Origin: Saprospiraceae bacterium
GTDB lineage: Bacteria > Bacteroidota > Bacteroidia > Chitinophagales > Saprospiraceae
Length of the DNA stretch: 64,000 bases
Assembly: GCA_025055285.1 (NCBI GenBank)
Contig: JANWXM010000001.1
Location: 1 to 64,000, forward strand
Reading direction: 5' to 3'
Part shown: positions 35,456 to 43,900 of the stretch, piece after piece
How the letters are laid out: each line of letters begins with the position of its first letter
Position numbering within the stretch: the stretch's first letter is position 1
Notes under the pieces: generated by a model
Seen by the model: only the letters and a program-made list of their open reading frames with translations
What the model was told of the DNA's origin: nothing
The model's database searches: none
Position numbers and translations under genes: made by a program

Positions 35456-36472
35456 ATGACTGACGTTAATACTTTAGGCGAATTTGGTCTTATTGAGCAC
35501 CTGACAAAACCTTTTTCTTTGCGCAATCCCTCTTCAATCAAAGGGGTGGGTGATGATGCAGCGGTTATTGACAATGGTACTCACTGCACGCTAGTCAGTA
35601 CAGACATGCTGGTCGAAGGCATCCACTTTGACCTGAGCTATACGCCACTCAAGCATTTGGGATACAAGGCTATAGTGGTTAACTTGTCTGACATCTATGC
35701 GATGAATGCCCACCCTCGGCAAGTATTGGTTTCCATTGCTATCTCCAGCAAATACACCGTAGAAGCACTAGAAGAACTTTACGCAGGTATCAAAGCAGCC
35801 TGCGAGACGTATCAGGTTGACTTGGTAGGAGGCGACACCACCTCTTCGCCACGAGGGATGACCATTAGTGTGACGGCCATTGGCGAGGCTAAAAAAGAGC
35901 GCATTACCTATCGAAGTGGCGCTAGACCTGGTGACTTAATTTGCATTACTGGTGACCTAGGCGCCGCTTATTTAGGGCTGCAAATTTTGGAACGCGAAAA
36001 ACGTATTTGGCAAGAACACCCTGACATTCAGCCCGATTTAGAAGGTCAGGCGTATCTTATTGGTCGCCAATTGAAGCCTGAAGCCCGGCGCGACATGATT
36101 GAAGCCTTTGAAAAAAACTCGCTCGTGCCTACTTCTATGATCGATATTTCCGATGGTCTGGCCTCTGAGCTCTTTCACCTTTGCAAGCAGAGTGGAACTG
36201 GTGCGCTTATCGAAGAGAGCGGTGTTCCTATTCACCTAGACACCCAACTCATGGCTATTAAATTTCGTCTTGACCCCATCACCTGTGCCCTAAGTGGTGG
36301 TGAGGATTACGAGTTGCTCTTTACTATCGACCCGAGAGATACTGACAAGATCCGTTTCCTACCCGATATCTACATCGCAGGAGAAATGTTAACATCTGAC
36401 GCCGGCATCAAATTAAGCACAAAAGGAGGGAAATTGCACGACCTAAAGGCACAGGGTTGGAGACATTTTTAA
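35456..36472 (+). CDS. thiL: Thiamine-monophosphate kinase
   Basis: 338 residues from ATG 35456; a GTG at 35405 would add 17 residues without family resemblance. ATP-dependent phosphorylation of thiamine phosphate to thiamine diphosphate. Motifs: LGEFGLIEHL at the start, KGVGDDAAVI, LVSTDMLVEGIHFDLSY, NLSDIYAMNAHPRQVLVSIA, DLVGGDTTSS, ITGDLGAAYLGL, DISDGLASELFHL and CALSGGEDYELLF, all intact. No other thiamine gene is near; the following gene is a T9SS substrate only 22 bp away. Confidence 0.95.
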   Translation: MTDVNTLGEFGLIEHLTKPFSLRNPSSIKGVGDDAAVIDNGTHCTLVSTDMLVEGIHFDLSYTPLKHLGYKAIVVNLSDIYAMNAHPRQVLVSIAISSKYTVEALEELYAGIKAACETYQVDLVGGDTTSSPRGMTISVTAIGEAKKERITYRSGARPGDLICITGDLGAAYLGLQILEREKRIWQEHPDIQPDLEGQAYLIGRQLKPEARRDMIEAFEKNSLVPTSMIDISDGLASELFHLCKQSGTGALIEESGVPIHLDTQLMAIKFRLDPITCALSGGEDYELLFTIDPRDTDKIRFLPDIYIAGEMLTSDAGIKLSTKGGKLHDLKAQGWRHF

Positions 36473-36494
36473 CTCACTTATTGCTCTGTTTGTT

Positions 36495-39119
36495 ATGAAA
36501 TTGGCGTTGTTCAGTTGTTGTTTAGGGCTTTTCTGTTGGGCCTCTTCAACGAGGGCTCAGTCATGTCAGTACCGCTTGGCCATGTTCGACACACAAGGCG
36601 ATGGGTGGAACAACGGCACGCTTTTGGTGAGCAGCGGCGGTGTAGTGCAGTCATTTTCTTTTTCTGGAACGGTAGGCAATGGCTTCGATACCGTAGCTTT
36701 TGTCTCCGTTCAGGCTGGTTTTCCACTCGTATTGGCTTGGTCAGCGGGAGCCTTCGACAACGAGGTTTCTTTTGTGCTGTACGACAACGACGGCGAGGTG
36801 CTGTTTTCGGCATCGAACCCGAAGGCAGGGATACTCTTCTTCCTGCCCTCTGCTACCTGTTATACTTGCCTACGTCCTGTGCTCTTCTGGGCGGAAAATG
36901 TATGGGACACTCGAGCACGCCTCGCCTGGACACCTTCATCTGGCGGTAACGCTGCAACTCAGTGGCAGGTCATCTACGGGCCTGCAGGTTTCGACCCTAC
37001 GAGCAGCGCAGCGGCTACCGTGGTTACTCCCTTACCTCGAGTTACGCTTACAGGCCTGAAACCTTACACGGAGTACGACGCTTATGTGCGGCAATATTGC
37101 GTCAATAATTCATTAAGTCGTTTGCGCGGGCCTCTGCGTTTCCGCACCTATCGAACGAACGACGTGGGTATCAGTGCTATCTTGACTCCTCAAAGCAGCT
37201 GTTCGTTGGGTATAGAAACCATTACTGTAGTCCTTCGCAACTATGGTGCCGCCCCCCAAACGCTCATTCCTTTCAATTTTAGCGTAAATGGCACGCCAGC
37301 AGGTGTGCCGCAACCTCAAGATGGTTTTTATACGGGTATCTTAGGAAAGGACAGCCTTATCTCTTTGGCTTTCGAAACCACCTACGATTTCTCGCAATCG
37401 GGCGAATACCTTATTACTGCATGGACAGAACTGAAGGGAGACGAAGACCCTTCGAACGACACCTTCCGCGTGCGCATCGTTAATCGAGCAAAACCTCCTT
37501 ATTTCCAGGATTTTGAGGAATGGGAGGGTGGTTGGACGGTTTCTGGTCAAGGTGAAAAACCTCCCACTTGGCAGTGGGGTGTTCCTAACGGCAAAACCAT
37601 CAGTCGAGCAGGAAGCGGGCAAAAGGCATGGGTGACTGGACTAACAGGTAACTACAACAACCTCGAATACTCTTATTTGGAGTCACCCTGCTTCGATTTT
37701 TCGGCGCTGAAGCGCGATCCTGTCATTGAGTTCCTGCTTCAATTCGACACTGAAGAGGGATACGACGGTGCTTGGCTAGAAGTTTCTGTTGATGAAGATA
37801 CTGCTTGGTCAAAGGTGGGTAACTTAGACGACGACATTCACTGGTATACCCATTTGTTAGGCCCTGAGTACGAGAAGGAAGCTTGGTCGGGCCGCAGCGA
37901 AGGATGGGTGTTGGCGCGTTATCCGCTCACGGGCACGGCGGGTAAATCGAAAGTGCGCTTGCGCTTTGTGTTCAAGTCTGACTTGCTCGCTACCCAAGAG
38001 GGTGTAGGCCTAGACGCTATTCGCATCTATGAGCCTGAAGCTCGAGATGTGGCTGCCTTGCGCGTTTACACTGCCGCAGCCTCTACCCTGTGTGGCAACA
38101 AGGAAGACCGAGTGATACTCGAAGTAGCCAATTTCGGTTACCAACCTTTGACCTTTTATCGGGCAGCATACCTCTTGCCGGGAAAACCAGCGGTTGAGCA
38201 GCAGGTTGGACCCTCTGTGATAGAAGCCAACAAAGTAACCGCGCTTGTCTTTGCTCAGCCTTTTAACAGTTGGGAAGCTAACTTCCCTTTACGCGCTTGG
38301 GTGGAAGTGAGCGGTGACGCACAGCCCAGTAATGACTCTGCCCAGGTACTCCTCCAGTATCAACCCTTACCTTTACCGCTCTATGAGACTTTTGAGAGCG
38401 GCTCATTACCTAAGCGCTGGGTTACTAATGGTACCCTCACCAAGGAGCACGGGAACACTTCCCTCGTACTGAGTGCCAACCTATACTCTTCTGAGCCATC
38501 TTTTCACCTGATTACTGACCGCTATGGTCCGATCCAACCCGGCGATTCACTAAGCTTTGAATATCGCATCACTGACTACAACAGTGATGGAAAAGTTGGT
38601 ACGGTGCTCATGCCGGGCACTTTCTTCGAACTCCTTGTCTCGGATGATTGTGGTGATTCTTATTCAACTCTTTACGTTATTGATCACAAGAATCACATAC
38701 CTACGACCACTATGCGCACGGTACGCCTAAGTATGGCGCCATATGTCGGTCGCTCTGTTATTTTGCGCATGGAGGGTGTTTGGAGTGCAGGAGATTTTTA
38801 TTTCGACCTAGACAACATTCGCCTAACAAGCCGAACTACAGTATCAGTGCCTGAGCCGTCTGGGGTTGAAAGATGGACATTTGCGCTGTGGCCCAATCCG
38901 ACGTCAGGCTTCGTTCAATTGCAGGGCGAAGGTCCGCTCGCAGAGCAGGTTCACATTCATCTTTTTGATGCAGTAGGGCGCCTCTGGGCCGAGTATCGCC
39001 TAACAAACGCCAACTACTTTTCGCAAGTACTCGATCTTCAAAACCTCCCTTCTGGACTCTACGGCGTGCGCATCACCCTTGATGGTCAGCCATTTACTTA
39101 CAAACTTCTTCGCTATTGA
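36495..39119 (+). CDS. Large secreted protein with Fn3/CARDB-like domains and T9SS sorting domain
   Basis: 874 residues. Signal peptide MKLALFSCCLGLFCWASSTR then AQ. The N-terminal region has GDGWNNGTLLVS, a lectin-like MAM/DUF-type fold seen in many T9SS substrates, then an Fn3-like segment (VTLTGLKPYTEYDAYVRQYC) and CARDB-like repeats (VLRNYGAAPQTLIPFNFSVN, LEVANFGYQPLTF). MAM-like blocks follow (PYFQDFEEWEGGW and LPLYETFESGSLPKRW). The last 75 residues are a type A sorting domain: ALWPNPTSGFVQLQG, AVGRLWAEYRL, LPSGLYGVRI. Exported by T9SS and probably anchored at the surface. Domain architecture suggests adhesion or matrix function, without enzymatic motif. Confidence 0.85.
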   Translation: MKLALFSCCLGLFCWASSTRAQSCQYRLAMFDTQGDGWNNGTLLVSSGGVVQSFSFSGTVGNGFDTVAFVSVQAGFPLVLAWSAGAFDNEVSFVLYDNDGEVLFSASNPKAGILFFLPSATCYTCLRPVLFWAENVWDTRARLAWTPSSGGNAATQWQVIYGPAGFDPTSSAAATVVTPLPRVTLTGLKPYTEYDAYVRQYCVNNSLSRLRGPLRFRTYRTNDVGISAILTPQSSCSLGIETITVVLRNYGAAPQTLIPFNFSVNGTPAGVPQPQDGFYTGILGKDSLISLAFETTYDFSQSGEYLITAWTELKGDEDPSNDTFRVRIVNRAKPPYFQDFEEWEGGWTVSGQGEKPPTWQWGVPNGKTISRAGSGQKAWVTGLTGNYNNLEYSYLESPCFDFSALKRDPVIEFLLQFDTEEGYDGAWLEVSVDEDTAWSKVGNLDDDIHWYTHLLGPEYEKEAWSGRSEGWVLARYPLTGTAGKSKVRLRFVFKSDLLATQEGVGLDAIRIYEPEARDVAALRVYTAAASTLCGNKEDRVILEVANFGYQPLTFYRAAYLLPGKPAVEQQVGPSVIEANKVTALVFAQPFNSWEANFPLRAWVEVSGDAQPSNDSAQVLLQYQPLPLPLYETFESGSLPKRWVTNGTLTKEHGNTSLVLSANLYSSEPSFHLITDRYGPIQPGDSLSFEYRITDYNSDGKVGTVLMPGTFFELLVSDDCGDSYSTLYVIDHKNHIPTTTMRTVRLSMAPYVGRSVILRMEGVWSAGDFYFDLDNIRLTSRTTVSVPEPSGVERWTFALWPNPTSGFVQLQGEGPLAEQVHIHLFDAVGRLWAEYRLTNANYFSQVLDLQNLPSGLYGVRITLDGQPFTYKLLRY

Positions 39120-39144
39120 GTAGCACTCACCTGTTTTTTTGACT

Positions 39145-39936
39145 ATGCATTTGCCCTTGTTCCCGTTTTTTTTAATTGTTAGCTCATTTGTGTTGGTGGT
39201 TTCCTGTTCTTCAGACGAATACACGGAGGTTCGGGCGTATTACTTTCCTGTAGAAGCCTTAGAAGAAGGATTAGTCTATGCCTATGCTGCTGAGTTGGGC
39301 GACACAACGGAGCGTCGTTATTGGTATTACCGAGCCTTTCCGCGCGATAGTGGTCTTTTTTTGGTAGGTACTCAATACGACCGCTTTTTTCAGATCAACC
39401 AAATCGTTCGAGAGAAAATTGACGCCAGCGGAGCCATTGCTCGCCAAGTTTGGCTGTACGAATTAGACAGCACGAGGCAAAAGGTGATACCCGTTGAAGC
39501 TGTCATTGAAGCCGATGACTTGTTTCCTTTTTGGGTGCGCGATTCTACAGGGGTATTCCTTTACCGGTTGAAATATCGCCCTCCTTTTGACACCTCAGCC
39601 GAAATCTACCTCATTCGAAATCGGCGCTATCTGGGAGCCGGACCTGATTTCAATTTCGAAGGGAAGAAGTACCCGGTTATTCGCTTCAGCGTGCGCGAGG
39701 CGGTGGGTCATCAGGCCGAAGGCGCTGCTGAAATCGAAGGAACCGGCGAGGAGTGGTATGCGAAAGGTTTAGGTTTGGTTTATTTCTGCAAAACCTTTGG
39801 CGACAAAAGCCAGATTCAATTTGCTTTTCGTTTGCGCGAACGCTTTCCCATGCGTGAATTGGAGCGGCGAGCCGCTGAAGCCTTCAAGCAAAAAGGAGAA
39901 GGTGTGCACGATGAATACTTGGTGCCTTCTCATTGA
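39145..39936 (+). CDS. Putative lipoprotein of unknown function
   Basis: 263 residues from ATG 39145 (TTG 39139 possible). Signal peptide MHLPLFPFFLIVSSFVLVVS followed by Cys, a lipobox (VVSC). The mature part is beta-rich and charged (YYFPVEALEEGLVYAYAAEL, GLGLVYFCKTFGDKSQIQFA), ending in a basic/acidic helix (RELERRAAEAFKQKGEG). No family recognised. Lies 25 bp after the T9SS substrate and 39 bp before tyrS on the same strand. Confidence 0.7.
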   Translation: MHLPLFPFFLIVSSFVLVVSCSSDEYTEVRAYYFPVEALEEGLVYAYAAELGDTTERRYWYYRAFPRDSGLFLVGTQYDRFFQINQIVREKIDASGAIARQVWLYELDSTRQKVIPVEAVIEADDLFPFWVRDSTGVFLYRLKYRPPFDTSAEIYLIRNRRYLGAGPDFNFEGKKYPVIRFSVREAVGHQAEGAAEIEGTGEEWYAKGLGLVYFCKTFGDKSQIQFAFRLRERFPMRELERRAAEAFKQKGEGVHDEYLVPSH

Positions 39937-39975
39937 GGCTTAAAAGTGCCGAACAATTCTCGCTACTTTTGCTGC

Positions 39976-41247
39976 ATGATGGATTTCGTTGAGGAACTTC
40001 GCTGGCGCGGCCTGATTCACGACATGACTCCCGGAACAGAGGAGCATTTGCGTTCAACTTGCGTGCGCGGATACATTGGATTCGATCCTACTGCGCCTTC
40101 GCTGACTATTGGCAACTACGTGCAAATTATGCTGTTGTTGCGCTTTCAGCTTGCAGGTCATCAACCAGTGGTGCTTATAGGAGGTGCTACCGGCCGAATT
40201 GGGGATCCCAGCGGCCGCGACGCAGAGCGGGAACTGAAAAGCATTGAAGAAATAGAGCGCAACATAAACCGCCAAAAAATTCAGCTTCAACGTCTGCTCA
40301 ACTTTGACCCCGAGGCGCCCAACGGTGCGCTGCTGTTGGACAACTACGCGTTTTACGCTCAGATGAACGTCTTGGACTTCTTGCGTGAAGTAGGCAAACA
40401 CCTGACGGTCAACTACATGATCGCTAAGGAAAGCGTTCAGCGCCGCATTGAGTCCGGTATTTCGTTTACAGAATTCAGCTACCAGTTGCTCCAGGGCTAC
40501 GATTTCGTGCTGTTGCACCGTCACTATGGAGTTACCTTGCAAATGGGCGGGAGCGACCAGTACGGCAACATTACTACAGGTATTGAATTGGCCCGCAAAA
40601 TAGACAGCCAACGGCTGTATGCTATTGTGTCGCCTCTATTAACCAAAGCCGACGGCACCAAGTTTGGCAAGAGTGCAGAAGGGAATATCTGGCTCGACCC
40701 TCAGATGACCAGTCCTTATCGCTTCTATCAGTTTTGGATCAATGCCGACGACCGAGATGTGCCCAAACTAATGCGCTATTTCTCGCTCAAAACCCGAGAG
40801 GAGATCGAGGCTCTCGATGCCGACCCCGTTCGCGCAAAACGCGCTTTGGCGGAAGAACTTACTATCCGCCTTCATGGACAGGAGGAATTTTCTGCTGTAC
40901 ATGCAGTATCTGCACTGCTTTTCGACCCAAAGGCTAGCCCTGAGATGTTGCGTAGCCTTCCCGAAAAAACCTTAGATTGCGTAGCCGAGGAAATTCCAAC
41001 GATGGAGGTTTCCATAGAAGCCATCCAGAATCATTGCAATATTCTCGATTTCTTGAGCGAGCATACCGGCATCGTCGCGAGTCGCAGCGAGGCGAAACGC
41101 GCAATTCAAAATCACGCCATTAGCCTTAACAAAGTAAAGGTAACGACTTTTGACACCTCCGTTACTCCTGAGCACCTGCTTCACGGACGGTATATTCTTG
41201 TTGAGAATGGCCGCAAAAACAAATACCTCGTGCGAGCGGTATGTTAG
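39976..41247 (+). CDS. tyrS: Tyrosyl-tRNA synthetase
   Basis: About 423 residues from ATG 39976 (39979 also possible); the GTG at 39946 is too far upstream. Charges tRNA-Tyr. N-terminus MMDFVEELRWRGLIHDMTPG fits the family. The class I HIGH site reads TIGN in PSLTIGNYVQIML; the substrate-binding motifs GGATGRIGDPSGR, YQLLQGYDFVLLH and MGGSDQYGNITTG are intact, and the KMSKS loop is KADGTKFGKSAEGN. A C-terminal S4-like domain follows (SRSEAKRAIQNHAISLNKVK). Ends 18 bp before the convergent permease gene. Confidence 0.95.
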   Translation: MMDFVEELRWRGLIHDMTPGTEEHLRSTCVRGYIGFDPTAPSLTIGNYVQIMLLLRFQLAGHQPVVLIGGATGRIGDPSGRDAERELKSIEEIERNINRQKIQLQRLLNFDPEAPNGALLLDNYAFYAQMNVLDFLREVGKHLTVNYMIAKESVQRRIESGISFTEFSYQLLQGYDFVLLHRHYGVTLQMGGSDQYGNITTGIELARKIDSQRLYAIVSPLLTKADGTKFGKSAEGNIWLDPQMTSPYRFYQFWINADDRDVPKLMRYFSLKTREEIEALDADPVRAKRALAEELTIRLHGQEEFSAVHAVSALLFDPKASPEMLRSLPEKTLDCVAEEIPTMEVSIEAIQNHCNILDFLSEHTGIVASRSEAKRAIQNHAISLNKVKVTTFDTSVTPEHLLHGRYILVENGRKNKYLVRAVC

Positions 41248-41265
41248 ATGTGCGCCTGCGCGGGT

Positions 41266-42540
41266 TTATCGGAAGTGAATTACTCGAATAGGCGATATGC
41301 GCCCGACAGCATGAGAGGGTATGATGAGAAAGAGGAGAATTACGGCTAAAAAGCCCACATTGAGTGCTAAGAGCACAGGCCATTGAATATTTACTGGAGC
41401 GTAGGAAAGATAATAATCTGCTTCGTTGAGTGTAATGAAGCGGTAGCGGTCTTGTAGATAACAAAAACCTAGTCCGACAACGTTCCCCCAGAAAAGGCCG
41501 TGAGCAGTAATGAACGCTGCGTGGTATAGGAAAATTTGGCGAATTCGGCCTGAACTAGCACCCAAGGCCTTTAAAATACCGATCATGGGGGCGCGTTCGA
41601 GCACCAACACTAGCAGCGCCGTGATCATGTTGACTAAGGCCACAGCTAACATAAGAATGAAAATGATCACTTCATTGTAGTCCTGGAATTGTAACCATTC
41701 AAAGATAGCAGGAAATCGAGTGCGCACCGTCTGTACCAAAATTTGGGAGGGCACTACCTCTTGGTGGAGGTATTCCGCATACAAATCCATATCGCGCACG
41801 TCGTCTAGCCATACCTCAAAACCCGCCACTTCGTTTTCCGACCAGCCCAGCAGTTCCTGCACAACGCGGATGTCGCAAAGAGCAAACTTACGGTCGTATT
41901 CCTCTAGCCCTGTTTTATAGATACCACACACGTGAAAAAGTCGTCGGGTTTGGGCGTTGTTCTTCACAAAATGTACCACAAGTTTATCGCCGACGCTCAC
42001 TTCAAGCCGATCGGCAGTTTGCTGGCTAATGAGCAAGTCGCGCGAGGGCTGAGTATCTCTAAACGCAATGGGCATTCCCTCCTGAATATAGGGCTTTAAA
42101 TTAGCCCAGTCAAAATCGGTGCCGATGCCTTTGAGCAAAATGCCCTCCATGGCGTTTTCCGTGCGAATGATGCCGGGTTTGATGGCGAATGCTTGAACCC
42201 GGCGAACGCCACCGCGCGAACGAACAGGAGCCTTTCCGTCGAAGAGCGCGTACGCAATACTCCTCAAGGTATCAAGTGCCTCTAAGAAAGGCAAATCTGC
42301 CCGCACGGGATAGGGCTCATAGGAGATTAGGTAGCTTTGGTCAGTAAGGTGCAAATGCCCCCAAAACTCGAAAATCTTTCGGTTGATTTCGGTTTTAAAA
42401 CCTGACACCAGGGCTGACGTAGCGACCATCACAGCTATGCTTAACGCTACCGCCGCTGAAGCGATGCGAACGATGATCCGAGACTGCGTTTTATTGCCCG
42501 AGCGCATCAAGCGCCAGGCAATGAAAAAAGGCAGATTCAT
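41266..42540 (-). CDS. LolC/LolE-type ABC transporter permease (FtsX family)
   Basis: 424 residues. TM1 after a short cytosolic start (PFFIAWRLMRSGNKTQSR), a large periplasmic domain of about 240 residues, then three TM helices near the C-terminus (VIIFILMLAVALVNMITALL, FITAHGLFWGNVVGLGFCYL, WPVLLALNVGFLAVILLFLI) around the FtsX signature ERAPMIGILKALGASSGRIR. LolCE proteins extract lipoproteins from the inner membrane. No ATPase gene (LolD) is adjacent, so it could serve with an ATPase encoded elsewhere. Ends convergently with tyrS. Confidence 0.88.
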   Translation of the reverse strand: MNLPFFIAWRLMRSGNKTQSRIIVRIASAAVALSIAVMVATSALVSGFKTEINRKIFEFWGHLHLTDQSYLISYEPYPVRADLPFLEALDTLRSIAYALFDGKAPVRSRGGVRRVQAFAIKPGIIRTENAMEGILLKGIGTDFDWANLKPYIQEGMPIAFRDTQPSRDLLISQQTADRLEVSVGDKLVVHFVKNNAQTRRLFHVCGIYKTGLEEYDRKFALCDIRVVQELLGWSENEVAGFEVWLDDVRDMDLYAEYLHQEVVPSQILVQTVRTRFPAIFEWLQFQDYNEVIIFILMLAVALVNMITALLVLVLERAPMIGILKALGASSGRIRQIFLYHAAFITAHGLFWGNVVGLGFCYLQDRYRFITLNEADYYLSYAPVNIQWPVLLALNVGFLAVILLFLIIPSHAVGRISPIRVIHFR

Positions 42541-42604
42541 CTCCTTGAGGATAAAGATACTGCAACCCTCGCTTCAGAAGACTATGTTCCTCCGCGAGGA
42601 AGGC

Positions 42605-43675
42605 TCAAACGTTGCGTCCTATGCAATTTAAGTCTTCAAACGCCTGGCGCAAGCGGGCTACAAACGACTTTTCGCCTTCTCGCAGCCATACGCGCGGGTC
42701 GTAATGCTTTTTGTTGGGTTTGTCCTCTCCCTCTGGGTTGCCAATTTGACCTTGCAAATAGTCCTTTTTCTGGTGATAGTAGTGGCGAACGCCATCCCAA
42801 AACGCCCACTGGAGGTCTGTGTCTATGTTCATCTTAATGACGCCATAGGAGATTGCTTCTCGAATTTCTTCTTGGCTAGAACCCGAGCCACCGTGGAAGA
42901 CAAAGTGTAGCGGTTTCGCCTCGGAGAGACCAAATTTCTGGCGGACATACTCTTGAGAATTCTTCAAAATAATAGGCTGGAGTTTGACATTGCCCGGCTT
43001 GTATACGCCATGGACGTTGCCAAAAGCCGCCGCTACAATGAAACGCGAGCTAACTTTGCGCAGCGTTTCATAGGCATACGCTACGTCTGCAGGCTGGGTG
43101 TATAGTCGAGCAGAATCCACTCCCGTATTGTCTACGGCATCTTCCTCACCACCTGTCACGCCCAACTCCATTTCTAACGTCATACCCAAAGGAGCCATTC
43201 GAGCCAGATATTGGCTGCAGATTTCCACGTTCTCGTGCAACGGCTCTTCTGAGAGATCGAGCATGTGGCTGCTAAACAGTGGATATCCATTCTTTTCGTA
43301 AAATTTTTCGCCGTAATCCAGTAGCCCCTTTACCCAGTCAATAATATTGAGCGCACAGTGGTCGGTATGTAATACTACCGGTACACCGTAGGCTTCAGCC
43401 AAAGTGTGAATGTGCTGAGCGCCCGAAATGGCGCCCAAGATGGAGGCTCGCTGGCCTTCATTGCTCAACCCTTTTCCTGCAAAGAAAGCTGCTCCACCGT
43501 TCGAGAACTGAATGATGATAGGGCTCTTGACTGCTGCCGCGGTTTCTAAGGCAGCATTGACGGAGTTTGTACCTACAACATTGACTGCTGGAAGCGCGTA
43601 TTCGCGCTCTAAAGCATCGTTGAATAACTCAGTAACTTCAGCGCCATACAGGACGCCCGGACGAAATCGTGCCAT
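42605..43675 (-). CDS. fbaA: Class II fructose-bisphosphate aldolase
   Basis: 356 residues. Zn2+-dependent cleavage of fructose 1,6-bisphosphate to GAP and DHAP in glycolysis, and the reverse in gluconeogenesis. The motif VVLHTDHCALN holds the catalytic Asp105 and zinc-binding His106; other sites are LEMELGVTGGEEDAVDN, AAAFGNVHGVYKPGNVKL and FHGGSGSSQEEI, followed by VIKMNIDTDLQ. The longer type (class IIa, as in E. coli FbaA). A regulatory inverted repeat lies 70 bp upstream in the divergent region. Confidence 0.96.
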   Translation of the reverse strand: MARFRPGVLYGAEVTELFNDALEREYALPAVNVVGTNSVNAALETAAAVKSPIIIQFSNGGAAFFAGKGLSNEGQRASILGAISGAQHIHTLAEAYGVPVVLHTDHCALNIIDWVKGLLDYGEKFYEKNGYPLFSSHMLDLSEEPLHENVEICSQYLARMAPLGMTLEMELGVTGGEEDAVDNTGVDSARLYTQPADVAYAYETLRKVSSRFIVAAAFGNVHGVYKPGNVKLQPIILKNSQEYVRQKFGLSEAKPLHFVFHGGSGSSQEEIREAISYGVIKMNIDTDLQWAFWDGVRHYYHQKKDYLQGQIGNPEGEDKPNKKHYDPRVWLREGEKSFVARLRQAFEDLNCIGRNV

Positions 43676-43745
43676 AAGTACGGTCGTTGATTTTATATGG
43701 TGAGAGATAGGTTAATGGATTGCCCGTCGAAAGAGTCCACCTTTA

Positions 43746-43769
43746 TTTTGCCGCAATGTTACGGCAAAA
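43746..43769. promoter_or_regulatory. Perfect inverted repeat between divergent fbaA and oxidoreductase genes
   Basis: TTTTGCCG (43746-43753), 8-bp spacer CAATGTTA, CGGCAAAA (43762-43769). It sits in the 225-bp divergent region, 71 bp from fbaA and 131 bp from the oxidoreductase. Could be an operator for a dimeric regulator or a small hairpin; the symmetrical T and A tracts make a terminator less likely here because no gene ends nearby. Confidence 0.4.
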
Positions 43770-43900
43770 ACAAGCGTACAAAAACGACAAGATAGACCCG
43801 TTTTTCCTGGCTTTGCGAGTTTCCTCCCGTTTGAGGCTATAAGTGAAGTCACCATGATTCCGCCTTTTTGCATCTTTGTTCATCAATTCTTGCCCGACTT

